The notes: generated by a model not told the origin, from the sequence alone. A DNA stretch of 64,000 bases from JAMHWF01 sp035911095 (GCA_035911095.1 JAMHWF010000071.1:109710-173709); one strand, 5' to 3'. Positions 9,249 to 19,018 are shown, counted from the stretch's first letter. Made by a program: numbers and translations.

Positions 9249-10316
9249 TCAGAACTTGTGGCGGATGCCGGCAGCGTAGGTGTTGCCGGCACTGAGCGCG
9301 GTGATCGAGTCGCGCATGTAGATCGCATAGACGTCGGTGCGCTTCGACAGGTTGTAGTCGTAGCCGACCGTGGCGATCTTCCACTTGGTGTCGATGCCGG
9401 CCGCCTCGCGCTTGTCGTAGCCGTACGAGGCGAGGATCGCGCCGCCGCCGAGCGGCACGCTGGCACCGAGCTGGTAGACCTTGGACTTGGTCTCGACCGT
9501 CGCCTCGGTCTTGGTCTGGCCGTACTGGCCGAACAGCTTCGCGAAGCCGAGGTTGTAGCTGGCCCCGAGCTGCCAGGCGGTCTGCTTGTCGAAACCGGCC
9601 GGCACGAAGTTGCCGAAGCGGCGGTCACTGGTGTGCTGGACGTTCTGGTAGGCGAGCGTCGCGCCGAAGTCGCCCGCGAAGTAGAGGACGTTGCCGCCGT
9701 AGTTCTTGCCGTCGCCGAGCGGCGTGCCCTCGCCGAGTGCGCCCTGCAGGTTGAAGCTCAGGCCACCGAACTTCGGGCTCGAGTAGACGGCGGAATTGCT
9801 CCAGCCGCTGTCACCGTAGGTACCGAACAGGGTCGAGGTGTTGGTGTACCAGTGGCGGATCGTCGGCGAGAAGCCGAACGAGTCGCCGAACGGGTTGAAC
9901 AGCAGCGACGAGACGAACATCGTCGTCGTGTTGCGGCCGAGCTTGATCGAGCCGAAGGACCCGCTCAGCCCGACGTTTGCCGCACGCGCCCAGAACACGT
10001 CGGCGCTGGTGCCGGCGTCGATCGCGACGCGGCCGCTGCGGCCGGTGTCGGGGCGGAAGAAGCTCTCGAGCGTGAAGTCCGCCGACAGGCCGCCGCCGAG
10101 GTCTTCCTTGCCCGCGAAGCCGATGAAGCTGGTCGAGAAGTCGCCGTTGCTGACGTTCCAGATCGCGTCGGCCCCGGCGTTCTGGAAGCGGCCGACGTTC
10201 AGGTCGACCAGCCCGTAGAGCTTGACGGAGGACTGGGCCTGCACGGCACCCGCGGCCGCGAAGCCGATGCCGAGCAGGGTGAGAGAAGCCAGACAGCGGC
10301 GGCGGCAGTGAGACAT
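9249..10316 (-). CDS. Outer-membrane porin, Gram-negative porin family 4
   Basis: Encodes 355 residues with a signal peptide ending in AGAVQAQ, then the hallmark start of Burkholderiales trimeric porins, SVKLYGLVDLNVGRF. The rest is Gly-, Tyr- and Asn-rich alternating beta strand, and the protein ends in Phe (AAGIRHKF), the outer-membrane insertion signal. It should form a 16-stranded diffusion channel. Upstream are a good ribosome site (GGGAGG, 10325-10330 on the minus strand) and a perfect TTGACA -35 hexamer (10358-10363, minus strand), although no matching -10 is obvious. Confidence 0.94.
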   Translation of the reverse strand: MSHCRRRCLASLTLLGIGFAAAGAVQAQSSVKLYGLVDLNVGRFQNAGADAIWNVSNGDFSTSFIGFAGKEDLGGGLSADFTLESFFRPDTGRSGRVAIDAGTSADVFWARAANVGLSGSFGSIKLGRNTTTMFVSSLLFNPFGDSFGFSPTIRHWYTNTSTLFGTYGDSGWSNSAVYSSPKFGGLSFNLQGALGEGTPLGDGKNYGGNVLYFAGDFGATLAYQNVQHTSDRRFGNFVPAGFDKQTAWQLGASYNLGFAKLFGQYGQTKTEATVETKSKVYQLGASVPLGGGAILASYGYDKREAAGIDTKWKIATVGYDYNLSKRTDVYAIYMRDSITALSAGNTYAAGIRHKF

Positions 10317-10437
10317 GGATCGGTCCTCCCGGGGGGCGAGCGAGTGGGATTGTTGCTTGTCAAGCCCCAGCTCAGCAAGTTCCAGACCCGAGGCGCCGAC
10401 CCACTGCAGACCGCGGCCGTGCCGCGGCGTGGCGCCC

Positions 10438-13400
10438 CTAGTCTTCGCTGGGGCCGGGGCGAGTGTCGCGGAAGTCGCCGCCGTCGCGTAGTCGGACTCT
10501 CCTTAGGACGCGGCGCAGGCGCGCGGCGTCGATCGGCTTGGTCAGGAACTCGTTCATCCCGGCCGCCAGCGCATGCTCGCGCTCCGAGACGAGCGCGGCG
10601 GCGGTGAGCGCGACGATCGGCAGGTCCTGCGCGTCGAAGGTCAGGCGCAGGCGGCGCGTCGCCTCGTGGCCGCTCATGCCGGGCATCTGCACGTCCATCA
10701 GCACCGCGTCGAACGGGCGGTGGTCGGCCTCGGCGGCGAACACTGCCTCGATCGCCGCGCGGCCGTCCTGCGCCTGCTCGACCTCGACGCCCCAGCTCTC
10801 GAGCATCGCCGCGGCGACGGTCATGTTGACCGGGTTGTCCTCGACCAGCAGCACCCGCAGGCCTTCGAGCGCGGCCTCGTTGGCGTCGCCTGCCGGGTCG
10901 TCGGCCGGTTGGGCGTCGGTCGGCGGCAGCGGCAGCTCGACCCAGAAGCTGCTGCCCTCGCCGACGCGGCTGTCGACGCCGACCGCGCCGCCGAGCAGGG
11001 TGGCCAGCTCGCGACAGATCGACAGGCCCAGCCCGGTGCCGCCGAAGCGGCGCGTCGTCGACTCGTCCGCTTGGGTGAAGGGGCGGAACAGCCGGCCCAG
11101 CGTCGCCTCGTCGATGCCGCTGCCGGTGTCGCGCACCGAGAAGTGGATCCGCCCCGGTGCGCCCGGCCGCGCCTGCAGCAGCACCTCGCCCGCCTCGGTG
11201 AACTTGAGCGCGTTGCTCAGGTAGTTGGTCAGGATCTGGCGCAGGCGCAGCGGGTCGCCGACGACGTGCCGTGGCACCGCGGGGTCGCGTTCGAGGCGCA
11301 AGGCGAGCCGGTGCGCGGTGGCGATCCCCTGGTGGCTCGCGAGCACCGCGTCGAGCAGTGCGTGGAGGTCGAACGGCGCCGACTCGAGCACCAGCTTGCC
11401 GGCCTCGATCTTGGACAGGTCGAGGATGCCCGAGATGATCCCGGCCAGGGTCTGCGCGCTGTCGAGGATCTGGCGCAGGTACTGGCGCCGGTGCGTCTCG
11501 TCGGCGCGCTCGTCGAGCGCCAGCCGGGCGAGGCCGAGCAGGCCGTTCAACGGCGTGCGGATCTCGTGGCTGGTGTTGGCGAGGAAGCTGCTCTTGGCGC
11601 GGTTCGCCGATTCGGCGGCGTCGCGCGCGGCCGCCAGCGCCTGCTCGGTGCGGCGGCGCTCGGTCACGTCCTCGGCGATCCAGATCGTGCCGCCCGCGCC
11701 GGGGTGCGTCGGGTCGATGAGCTGCGCGCGCAGCCGGCACCAGAAGCTGCTGCCGTCGCGCCGCTGCGCTTCGCGTTCCAGGTCGGCCATCTCGCCGGCC
11801 GCCAGCAGCGGGGCGACGCGGCGCACCACGTCGGCGTGGTCGGCTTCGCTCGGCCAGACGAGGGCTTCCGAGCGGCCGACCAGGGTCCCGGTGGGCCAGC
11901 CGAACATCTGGTCGAAGCGCGGGTTGGTCAGCAGGAACTTGTGCTCGCGGGTGAAGGCGATGCCGATCGACGCGTGCTGCAGGATCGCCTGGTGCTCGAG
12001 GCGGGTGCGCTCGATCTCGGTGACGTCGCGCGAGACGATGACGAGGTACTCGAGCCCGTCGACGTCGAACGCGGTGCCCGAGACCATCGCCAGCAGCTCG
12101 GCGCCGTCCTTGCGCCGGAAGCGGATCGGCATCGCGTCGACGCGCCCGCCCTGGTCGATGCGACGCACCAGCTCGGCGAAGTCCGAGGGGTCGACCGGCA
12201 GGTTCAGCTCGCTGAGGCTGCGCCCGATGACCTCGTCGACCGCGTAGCCGTAGATGCGCGCGAAGGCCTCGTTGGCCATCAGGAAGCGGCCGCTGCGCAG
12301 CTCGGTCAGCGTCACGCTGTCGGGGTTCGAGCGCACCAGGTGCGACAGCAGGCCGTCGGAGCGGCGCAGCGCGGCCACGGCGCGCCGGCGCTCGGTCTGG
12401 TCCTGCAGGATCGACAAGGTCGCCGGGCCGCCCTCGGCGTCGACCCGCAGGTCGGTGACGAGCAGCTGCAGCCGCCGGCCCTCGAGCGGCTCCAGCACGA
12501 ACTCCGCGTCGGGCAGGCCCTCGCCGACCGCCATCGCGTCGAGCGAGCCCAGGCGGCGCTGCAGCTTCACCGTCTGCGGCCCCGGCTCGAAGAACTCGAC
12601 CAGCGGCTGGCCGAGCAGCTCGTCCTGGCGCTCGGCGCCGAACAGCGCCAGCGCCGCGGGGTTGGCGTCGACGACGACGCCGGCGCGCTGCAGCAGCATC
12701 GCCAGCGGGGCGCGCTCGAACAGCGCGCGGTAGCGCAGCTGGCTCGTCGCGACCGCGAAGCGCGCGCTGAACTCGACCGTCGCGTCGATCCCGACGCCCC
12801 AGTAGCCGAGGAAGACGCCGTGCTCGTCGTGCAGCGGCTCGCCGCTCAGGCGGATGTGGCGCTGGCGGCCGTCGCGGTCGCGCCAGGGCAGCAGCACGCC
12901 AGCGAACGGGCGGTGCGCCTCGAGGTCGGCGCGGTGGGCGTCGAGGGTCTCGTCGTCGAGCAGGAACGACTCGATCTCCCACGGCGTGCGGCCGACGATG
13001 TCGCCGATCGGAGGCCCGGCGTTGCGCAGCGAGCGCCCGGGCGGCGTCGCGAAGCGGAACTGCGCGTCGAGCTCCCAGTACCAGTCGGCGGCGATGCGCA
13101 GCAGCGCGCGGAAGCGTTCGTCGCGTTCGCGCGCCTTGCGCGCATAGGCGCCAGTCAGGCGCGCGATGAGCAGGCTCGACACCAGGGCCGCGGCAAGCAG
13201 CAGCGCCAGCGTCGTCAGGCGCAGCGACAGCGGCGCGGCGGCCAAGGCGCCCGCGCCCGCGAGCAGGCCCGCGCGCTCGGCCTGGGCCAGCCCGAGCATC
13301 AGCAGCAGGCCGCCGCCGGAGATGGCCAGCGCCGCCCGCGGCCCGGCCAGCACGCCGACCGTCGAGACGACGACCGCGACAAAGCCGAGCACGCTGGCGT

Positions 13401-13716
13401 GCACCCCCTCGCCGAGCGCGTAGGCGATCAGCCCGATGACGACCAGCGCGCCCCAGGCCGCGACGATCGCGGCGTTCGCGGTGTCGCGCGCGCGCCAGTG
13501 CAGCACCCCGTACAGCACGGCCAGCGCGAGCGGGCCCAGCACCAGCACCCGCTGCATCCCCGGCGCGAGCGGCAGGGCCAGGGCGCCGTAGAGCATCGCG
13601 ATCGCGGCGCAGACGGCGACGCCGGTGCCGAACAGCCAGCGTGCGCCGATGCGGTCCAGCGGCTGTGGCGGGGCGCTCGGGTCGCGGTGACGGGACGGTC
13701 GCATCTTGAAGGCCAT
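10438..13716 (-). CDS. Hybrid sensor histidine kinase with membrane N-terminus, four PAS domains and receiver
   Basis: Encodes about 1,092 residues. An N-terminal block of about six hydrophobic helices is followed by four PAS-like domains (markers ADWYWELDAQFRF, YRALFERAPLAMLL, FLMANEAFARIYGY and HKFLLTNPRFDQMFGW). Then come a HisKA domain with the phospho-acceptor NTSHEIRTPLNG (His717 in this numbering), an HATPase domain with DTGSGIDEATLG and GGTGLGLSICREL, and a C-terminal receiver with VLMDVQMPG (Asp1008). The protein should relay phosphate within itself and on to an HPt partner not found here. ATG 13716 (MAFKMRPSRH) is preferred over an ATG 81 bases upstream because the extension looks non-coding; ATG 13704 is possible. 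Confidence 0.9.
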   Translation of the reverse strand: MAFKMRPSRHRDPSAPPQPLDRIGARWLFGTGVAVCAAIAMLYGALALPLAPGMQRVLVLGPLALAVLYGVLHWRARDTANAAIVAAWGALVVIGLIAYALGEGVHASVLGFVAVVVSTVGVLAGPRAALAISGGGLLLMLGLAQAERAGLLAGAGALAAAPLSLRLTTLALLLAAALVSSLLIARLTGAYARKARERDERFRALLRIAADWYWELDAQFRFATPPGRSLRNAGPPIGDIVGRTPWEIESFLLDDETLDAHRADLEAHRPFAGVLLPWRDRDGRQRHIRLSGEPLHDEHGVFLGYWGVGIDATVEFSARFAVATSQLRYRALFERAPLAMLLQRAGVVVDANPAALALFGAERQDELLGQPLVEFFEPGPQTVKLQRRLGSLDAMAVGEGLPDAEFVLEPLEGRRLQLLVTDLRVDAEGGPATLSILQDQTERRRAVAALRRSDGLLSHLVRSNPDSVTLTELRSGRFLMANEAFARIYGYAVDEVIGRSLSELNLPVDPSDFAELVRRIDQGGRVDAMPIRFRRKDGAELLAMVSGTAFDVDGLEYLVIVSRDVTEIERTRLEHQAILQHASIGIAFTREHKFLLTNPRFDQMFGWPTGTLVGRSEALVWPSEADHADVVRRVAPLLAAGEMADLEREAQRRDGSSFWCRLRAQLIDPTHPGAGGTIWIAEDVTERRRTEQALAAARDAAESANRAKSSFLANTSHEIRTPLNGLLGLARLALDERADETHRRQYLRQILDSAQTLAGIISGILDLSKIEAGKLVLESAPFDLHALLDAVLASHQGIATAHRLALRLERDPAVPRHVVGDPLRLRQILTNYLSNALKFTEAGEVLLQARPGAPGRIHFSVRDTGSGIDEATLGRLFRPFTQADESTTRRFGGTGLGLSICRELATLLGGAVGVDSRVGEGSSFWVELPLPPTDAQPADDPAGDANEAALEGLRVLLVEDNPVNMTVAAAMLESWGVEVEQAQDGRAAIEAVFAAEADHRPFDAVLMDVQMPGMSGHEATRRLRLTFDAQDLPIVALTAAALVSEREHALAAGMNEFLTKPIDAARLRRVLRRVRLRDGGDFRDTRPGPSED

Positions 13717-13874
13717 GGTGCCCTGTGCACTGCAGACTGGGAACGAGGTTCGCACCGTAAGGCGGGACGGCGCGCATGTCGGGGGCGTCGCGGCCATGGG
13801 CGCTTGCGGCGCCTCTCGACGCTATCGGCCGCTGCGGGATCGCCTGCAGGGCGGCCCCGCGGACGGGCTACGGG

Positions 13875-13898
13875 CGCGCGTGACGGCGGTCACGCGCG
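13875..13898 (-). terminator. Perfect inverted repeat after pyrF
   Basis: CGCGCGTGAC and GTCACGCGCG form a perfect ten-base-pair stem around a GGCG loop, 16 bases beyond the pyrF stop. It probably ends the purB-pyrF transcript. Because it also lies upstream of the hybrid kinase gene and contains GTGAC-N4-GTCAC, it could instead be an operator. Confidence 0.5.
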
Positions 13899-13913
13899 TG
13901 GCGGGGCCGTGGG

Positions 13914-14780
13914 CTACGGGCTCATCTCGCGCGCGCGTGCCAGCTCGTCGCGTGTGCGCAGCGCCACCCGGCGTGCGGCGTCGGCGAAATCGGCCTCGGC
14001 CGAGGCGTAGAGGATCGCGCGCGAGGAGCTGACGACGATCGGCCCGCGCGTGGACTGCGCGCTGCCGCGCCAGCCGGCGCGCACCGTCGCCTGCGCGTCG
14101 CCGCCCTGGGCGCCGATGCCGGGGATCAGCAGCGGCAGGCCTGGCGCCAGCGTGCGCACGCGCTCGACCTCGGCCGGGTAGGTCGCCCCGACGACCAGCC
14201 CGAGCTGGCCGTTGCGGTTCCAGGGGCCCTGCGCCAGGCGCGCGATCCGCTCGTAGAGGCGCTCGCCGGCGACCCCGCCTGAGCTGCCGTCGCCGTCGGC
14301 CAGGCGCTGCTGCTGCAGGTCGTCGCCGCCGGGGTTCGAGGTGCGGCACAGCAGCAGCGCGCCGCGCCCGGGCCAGCGCAGGTAGGGCTCGATCGAATCG
14401 AAGCCCATGAACGGCGAGAGCGTCACCGCGTCCGCCTGGTAGCGCTCGAAGGCCTCGCGCGCGTACTGCTCGGCCGTCGCGCCGATGTCGCCGCGCTTGG
14501 CGTCGAGGATCACCGGCACCTCGGGCGCCACGCGGCGGATGTGGGCGATCAGCCGCTCGAGCTGCGCTTCGGCCCGCTGGGCAGCGAAGTAGGCGATCTG
14601 CGGCTTGAAGGCGATCACCAGGTCGTGCGTCGCCTCGACGATGGCGGCACAGAAGTCGTAGAGCCGCGCCGGGTCGTCGCGCCAGGCACCGGGCAGGCGG
14701 CCCGGTTCCGGGTCGAGGCCGACGCAGAGCATCGAGCCGTGGCGGCGCTCGGCGGCGAGCAGGCGCTCGACGAAGCTCAT
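13914..14780 (-). CDS. pyrF: Orotidine 5'-phosphate decarboxylase, subfamily 2
   Basis: Encodes 288 residues. The catalytic Asp-Lys-Asp array is visible in VILDAKRGDIGATAEQYAREAF, and the phosphate-binding end in GATYPAEVERVR and LLIPGIGAQGGD. This longer subfamily is the form usual in Burkholderiales and some actinobacteria. It makes UMP from OMP in pyrimidine synthesis. It begins 34 bases after purB with a GGAGG ribosome site, so purine and pyrimidine genes share a transcript here. Confidence 0.96.
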   Translation of the reverse strand: MSFVERLLAAERRHGSMLCVGLDPEPGRLPGAWRDDPARLYDFCAAIVEATHDLVIAFKPQIAYFAAQRAEAQLERLIAHIRRVAPEVPVILDAKRGDIGATAEQYAREAFERYQADAVTLSPFMGFDSIEPYLRWPGRGALLLCRTSNPGGDDLQQQRLADGDGSSGGVAGERLYERIARLAQGPWNRNGQLGLVVGATYPAEVERVRTLAPGLPLLIPGIGAQGGDAQATVRAGWRGSAQSTRGPIVVSSSRAILYASAEADFADAARRVALRTRDELARAREMSP

Positions 14781-14814
14781 GGGCGCCTCCTCGCCGCGTC
14801 GGGCACGGGCCGCC

Positions 14815-16203
14815 TCAAGTGGCCGCGGCGGCGTCGCCGACGCGGCGCGCGAGCTCGGCGGCCTTGCCGGTGTAGCCCGAGGGCACCATCGCGAGCAGGC
14901 GCTCGCGCTCGGCCGGCGGTAGCGCGAGGCCGCGCACGAAACTGCGGATCGTGTCGGCGTCGATCGCCTGGCCGCGCGTCAGCGTCTTCAGCTGCTCGTA
15001 GGGGTTGGGCAGGCCGTAGCGGCGCATCACGGTCTGGATCGGCTCGGCCATCACCTCCCAGGCGTCGTCCAGGTCGGCCCGCAGGCGCAGCTCGTCGACC
15101 TCGAGCTTGTCGAGGCCGCGCAGCAGCGAGTCGTGGCCGAGCAGCGCGTAGCCGAGCGCGACGCCCATGTTGCGCAGCACCGTGCTGTCGGTCAGGTCGC
15201 GCTGCCAGCGGCTCACCGGCAGCTTGTGCGACAGGTGCGCCAGCAGCGCATTGGCCAGCCCGTAGTTGCCCTCGGCGTTCTCGAAGTCGATCGGGTTGAC
15301 CTTGTGCGGCATCGTCGAGCTGCCGATCTCGCCCGGCTTGGTCTTCTGCTTGAAGTAGCCGAGGCTGACGTAGCCCCAGACGTCGCGCGACCAGTCGAAC
15401 AGGATCGTGTTGCAGCGCGCGACCGCATCGAACAGCTCGGCCATGTAGTCGTGCGGCTCGATCTGGATCGTGTACGCGTTGAAGCCGAGGCCGAGCTGCT
15501 GCTCGACCACATGGCGGCTGAAGGCCTCCCAGTCGAAGTCGGGCCAGGCCGCGAGGTGGGCGTTGTAGTTGCCGACCGCGCCGTTCATCTTGCCGAGCAG
15601 CTGCACCTCGGCGATGCGCGCCCGCGCGGTGGCGAGGCGGGCGGCGACGTTCGCCACCTCCTTGCCGACCGTGGTCGGACTCGCGGTCTGGCCGTGGGTG
15701 CGCGACAGCATCGGCAGCTCGGCGTGCGTGCGGGCCATCGCGCGCAGGCGGGCGAGCAGGGCGTCGATCGCGGGCAGCAGCACCTGCTCGCGCGCGGCCT
15801 TCAGCATCAGCGCGTGGCTGGTATTGTTGATGTCCTCGCTGGTGCAGGCGAAGTGAACGAACTCGCTCGCCGTCCGCAGCTCCTGGCTCAGGCCGAAGCG
15901 GCTCTTGATCCAGTACTCGACCGCCTTGACGTCATGGTTGGTCGTGCGCTCGATGTCCTTGATCGCCTGCGCGTCGGCCTCGCCGAAGCGCACCACCAGG
16001 CTGCGCAGCAGCCCGCGCGAGGCCTCGCTGAGCGGCGGCAGCTGCGGCATGCCGGCGTCGGACAGCGCGATCAGCCACTCGACCTCGACCTGCACCCGGC
16101 GGTGCATCAGGCCGAACTCGGACAGCAGCGGGCGCAGCGCCGCGACGCGCCCGGCATAGCGGCCGTCGAGGGGGGACAGGGCGGTGAGGGGCGAGAGCTG
16201 CAT
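14815..16203 (-). CDS. purB: Adenylosuccinate lyase
   Basis: Encodes 462 residues, the size of the E. coli-type enzyme. It starts MQLSPLTALSPLDGRY, typical for this branch, and carries the fumarase/aspartase superfamily signature GSSTMPHKVNPIDFENAEGN (flexible loop with the catalytic Ser) and SRTHGQTASPTTVGKE (His region). It acts twice in purine synthesis, releasing fumarate from SAICAR and adenylosuccinate. The upstream in-frame ATG at 16263 is rejected because the extra 20 residues have no family counterpart. Confidence 0.97.
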   Translation of the reverse strand: MQLSPLTALSPLDGRYAGRVAALRPLLSEFGLMHRRVQVEVEWLIALSDAGMPQLPPLSEASRGLLRSLVVRFGEADAQAIKDIERTTNHDVKAVEYWIKSRFGLSQELRTASEFVHFACTSEDINNTSHALMLKAAREQVLLPAIDALLARLRAMARTHAELPMLSRTHGQTASPTTVGKEVANVAARLATARARIAEVQLLGKMNGAVGNYNAHLAAWPDFDWEAFSRHVVEQQLGLGFNAYTIQIEPHDYMAELFDAVARCNTILFDWSRDVWGYVSLGYFKQKTKPGEIGSSTMPHKVNPIDFENAEGNYGLANALLAHLSHKLPVSRWQRDLTDSTVLRNMGVALGYALLGHDSLLRGLDKLEVDELRLRADLDDAWEVMAEPIQTVMRRYGLPNPYEQLKTLTRGQAIDADTIRSFVRGLALPPAERERLLAMVPSGYTGKAAELARRVGDAAAAT

Positions 16204-16269
16204 GGGCGCGTGCGAAAAGGCCCGGAATTGTAGGTGCGGCGGCGCGCCCACCGCCGCCGGCACGCGCGC

Positions 16270-17319
16270 TCAGGGCTGTTCGGCGGCCGCCCGGAAGTAG
16301 GCGATGCGCTCGGCGTCCGGCGGGTGGCTTGCCAGCGCGATCTGCAGCCCGCCTTCCGCGGCCGGGGTCCCGCGGTCGTCCCGCAGGCGCTCGAAGAAGC
16401 TCACCATCACCGCCGGCGAATGCCCGGCAGCGCGCAGCAGGCGCACGGCCTCGGCGTCGGCCTCGCGCTCGAAGTCGCGCGAATAGGCGAGCTGGCCGAG
16501 CAGGGCCGGCGCCCCCGCCAGCAGGGTGCTGAAGTCGCCGAAGGCCAGCGCGGTGGCGAAGCCGAGCAGCGCGCTGCGCGTGAGCATCCGCAGGCCGTGG
16601 CGGTGGCGCACGTGCCCCGCCTCGTGCCCGAGCACGCCGAGCACGATCGCCTCGTCGCCGCCGACCTTCTCGACCAGCTCGTCGGTCAGCACGACGGTGC
16701 CGCCCGGCAGCGCGAAGGCGTTCGGCCCGATCGCGCCGGCGTGGAAGCGCAGCGCGACCCGCGGCCGCTCGTCGGCGGGGTAGGCCCGGTCGAGCGCTGC
16801 CTGGAGCGCATCGCGCAGGCGCTGCTGCGTCTGCGCCGGCAGGCGGCTGGGCTGCAGCCAGCGCGCCTCGACGAGCTCGAGCGTCGCCGTATCGATCGAG
16901 GCCGCCACCGCGGGCGGCAGCATCGCCGTCGCCTGGTCCGCGGCCCAGGGCAGGCCCCAGCGGTAGCCGGCGCCGGCGATCGCGAGCAGCAGCAGCGCGG
17001 CGGTGAGCGTCGCGCGCCAGCTCTGCTGGGCGCGCACGATCCAGGGCTCGGCGACGCCGGCCCGGCGCACGAAGGCGTCGAAGGCCTCGGCATCGTGCGC
17101 CTGCAGCGAACCGCCGTCGGGCAGGTGGACGACGCGCGCGGCGCGCTGCTGGCGCTCGGGCCATTCGACCTCGCGCAGCGCGTAGTCGCGCGTGTCCTCG
17201 GCGCCGTGCAACACGAGCCGGCCGCGCGCGACCGCGAGCCGCACCGGCCGCGCCCGGGCGCTCTGGCCGTCGAAGTGGTCGGCGTCGACGAACGCCGCCG
17301 CGCCGGGCTCGGTGGTCAC
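16270..17319 (-). CDS. M48 family metallopeptidase, membrane-anchored
   Basis: Encodes 349 residues from a GTG start that overlaps the stop of the DUF898 gene (GTGA). A hydrophobic segment at about residues 103-125 should anchor it; the catalytic zinc motif HEAGH is at about 232-236, and the third ligand is the Glu of FEREADAEAV. Architecture and size fit periplasmic M48 proteases related to Oma1, HtpX and BepA. Pairing with DUF898 proteins is recurrent in proteobacteria, and the overlapping start suggests coupled translation and shared function at the membrane. Confidence 0.88.
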   Translation of the reverse strand: MTTEPGAAAFVDADHFDGQSARARPVRLAVARGRLVLHGAEDTRDYALREVEWPERQQRAARVVHLPDGGSLQAHDAEAFDAFVRRAGVAEPWIVRAQQSWRATLTAALLLLAIAGAGYRWGLPWAADQATAMLPPAVAASIDTATLELVEARWLQPSRLPAQTQQRLRDALQAALDRAYPADERPRVALRFHAGAIGPNAFALPGGTVVLTDELVEKVGGDEAIVLGVLGHEAGHVRHRHGLRMLTRSALLGFATALAFGDFSTLLAGAPALLGQLAYSRDFEREADAEAVRLLRAAGHSPAVMVSFFERLRDDRGTPAAEGGLQIALASHPPDAERIAYFRAAAEQP

Positions 17320-18608
17320 AGGCCGATGTCGACGCCCGCGATTTCGGCGGCCATCTCGCCGCTGGCGTCGCGGCTGCGCGCGCGCTGCTGCTCGCTCAGG
17401 CGGTCCAGGTCGAGCCGGGTGTCCACGCGCAGCGCCGAAAGGCGCAGCCGCGCGGTCGCGATCGCGGCGAACGGCCAGTACAGGCCGAAGGTGAGCGCGG
17501 TCAGCAGCGCGTTGCGCAGGGTCAGGGCAATCAGCGAACGCGCACGCAGCTGGCTCTCGATCTGCAGACCGCGCGCCTCGGTGCCGCTCCACAGCAGGTT
17601 CTGCAGGCGCGCGTTGACGTACGGCGTCACGAACAGCCAGCTGCACAGGAGGACCAGCGCCGGGACGGCGACGCCGAGGCCGAACAGCAGCAGCGGGTTG
17701 CCGGCCGGCTGGGGGCCGGCGGCGGCGCGGAGCATGCCGAGGCAGAACCCGGCCAGCGCGCCGATCGCCAGCAGCATCCCGAAGGCCACCGCCGCGATCA
17801 CGTAGAAGCGGCCGGGGCCGACGTTCAGCTTCGTCGTCACCGAGGCGTAGCGGAAGTGCCCGTGCACAAAGGCCTTCAGGCGCCAATGGAGGTAGGGCAG
17901 CGCCAGGACCATCGCCAGCAGGATCAGGCCGAGCCCCAGCCCCAGCGCCGTGCGGGTCGGCGATCCGCCTTCGCCCTCGCCGCCCAGCGCCTCCGCGGCG
18001 GCGAGTGCCACCGCGAAGGCCACGCCGAGCAGCAGGGCCGGGCTGAAGGCGGCATAGGCGCCGCGCGGGCTGCCGGTGAACTCGAAGCGCAGGCCGCGCC
18101 AGCTCGTGTGGCCGATGCGGAACGCCCAGGCCGACTGGAACAGCCAGGGGGCGAGCCCGGCGACGACCGCCACCGCCAGCAGCGCGGCGACGACCGAGAC
18201 CTGCGACGCCAGCTGCATCGCGGCGTAGAGGCCACCGACCAGCACCAGTCCGCGCAGCATCCGTCGGGGCCGGCCATGGAAGTCGAGCGCATGGCCGTCG
18301 ACGAGGGTGTTGCCGTAGAAGTAGCGCAGCTTGCGCACCCGCGCCCAGGGCAGGTACAGGCCGAAGGTGACCGCGGTCAGCAACAGGTTGACGATCCAGA
18401 TGCGGAAGTACTCGCCGCCACGCCCGGTGAACTCGACCGACAGCGGGCGCTGCGCGGTGGTGCCGCCGTCGATGCGGTTGACGCCGTCGTGACGCAGGGG
18501 CGGCGCCTTCGCCGGGCCGGTCGCGGGCGACGCCGCCGGGCGGGATGCCGTGGCCGGCGCGGGTGCGGGGCCCGGGGCTGGAGGCGGATGGCCCCCATGG
18601 CCGGGCAT
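17316..18608 (-). CDS. DUF898 (YjgN-like) integral membrane protein
   Basis: Encodes about 430 residues. After a Pro-rich N-terminal tail (residues 1-50), the repeated DUF898 pattern appears: VEFTGRGGEYFRIWIVNLLLT, LPWARVRKLRYFYGNT, and later FEFTGSPRGAYAAFSPALLL with a cluster of hydrophobic helices. The function of the family is unknown. ATG 18608 is the last Met before the conserved part; earlier starts up to 18776 are possible but pass through sequence of no protein-like character. Coupled to the M48 protease gene by an overlapping stop/start. Confidence 0.82.
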   Translation of the reverse strand: MPGHGGHPPPAPGPAPAPATASRPAASPATGPAKAPPLRHDGVNRIDGGTTAQRPLSVEFTGRGGEYFRIWIVNLLLTAVTFGLYLPWARVRKLRYFYGNTLVDGHALDFHGRPRRMLRGLVLVGGLYAAMQLASQVSVVAALLAVAVVAGLAPWLFQSAWAFRIGHTSWRGLRFEFTGSPRGAYAAFSPALLLGVAFAVALAAAEALGGEGEGGSPTRTALGLGLGLILLAMVLALPYLHWRLKAFVHGHFRYASVTTKLNVGPGRFYVIAAVAFGMLLAIGALAGFCLGMLRAAAGPQPAGNPLLLFGLGVAVPALVLLCSWLFVTPYVNARLQNLLWSGTEARGLQIESQLRARSLIALTLRNALLTALTFGLYWPFAAIATARLRLSALRVDTRLDLDRLSEQQRARSRDASGEMAAEIAGVDIGL

Positions 18609-19018
18609 CACGAGCCCGGCCAGGCCGATCACCGTGGCCGCCCTGGGGGCAGGGCCGCCGAAGGTACTGCTGTTGCCGTCCAAGATGCGGACTCCCAACG
18701 ATGGCGTTCGCCGAAGCCGCGCAGCATCCGCGACGCGGCACGGGCGTGAATCCTCAGTGCAGATGGGGCCGTGCAAGGCGGCACGGCCTTACTTCACGCC
18801 TGGTTCGAATCGACGCAGGAGGCCTTGCGCGCCGACACCGCGGTGCCTGGAGCGGCCGCGCGCGGCCCGGTCGAGCGAAGGCAGGGGGTGGGGTCGGGAA
18901 GCGCGTCCACGCGAACGGCGGGCGGGTGAAGCACGGGGGCGTCGCGGGACGGTGCGCGCCACAGCGTCATCGGGGGGCGACGAGGAGGGCACCGCGCGGC
19001 GGGCCGTCCGAGCAGACG
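18609..19018. other. Gene-poor interval upstream of the DUF898 gene
   Basis: About 410 bases without a convincing gene; the short frames here are Arg/Pro-rich shadows. It must hold the promoter of the DUF898-M48 operon, but no clear -35/-10 is seen. At 18767-18788 there is a perfect eight-pair hairpin (GGCCGTGC, loop of six, GCACGGCC) followed by TTACTT on the plus strand, which looks like a terminator although no plus-strand gene precedes it. Confidence 0.5.

Noticed and set aside
10573..14010. A 1,145-codon plus-strand frame across the hybrid kinase
   Set aside because: Shadow frame; the kinase domains on the minus strand explain the region fully.
18802..18811. GGTTCGAATC, identical to a tRNA T-loop core
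   Set aside because: The flanking five bases cannot pair as a T-stem, and no anticodon, D-arm or acceptor stem is found at the right distances.
18789..18992. 67-codon minus-strand frame in the gap before the roadblock operon
   Set aside because: Arg/Pro/Ser-rich with no fold-like pattern; typical of random GC-rich sequence.
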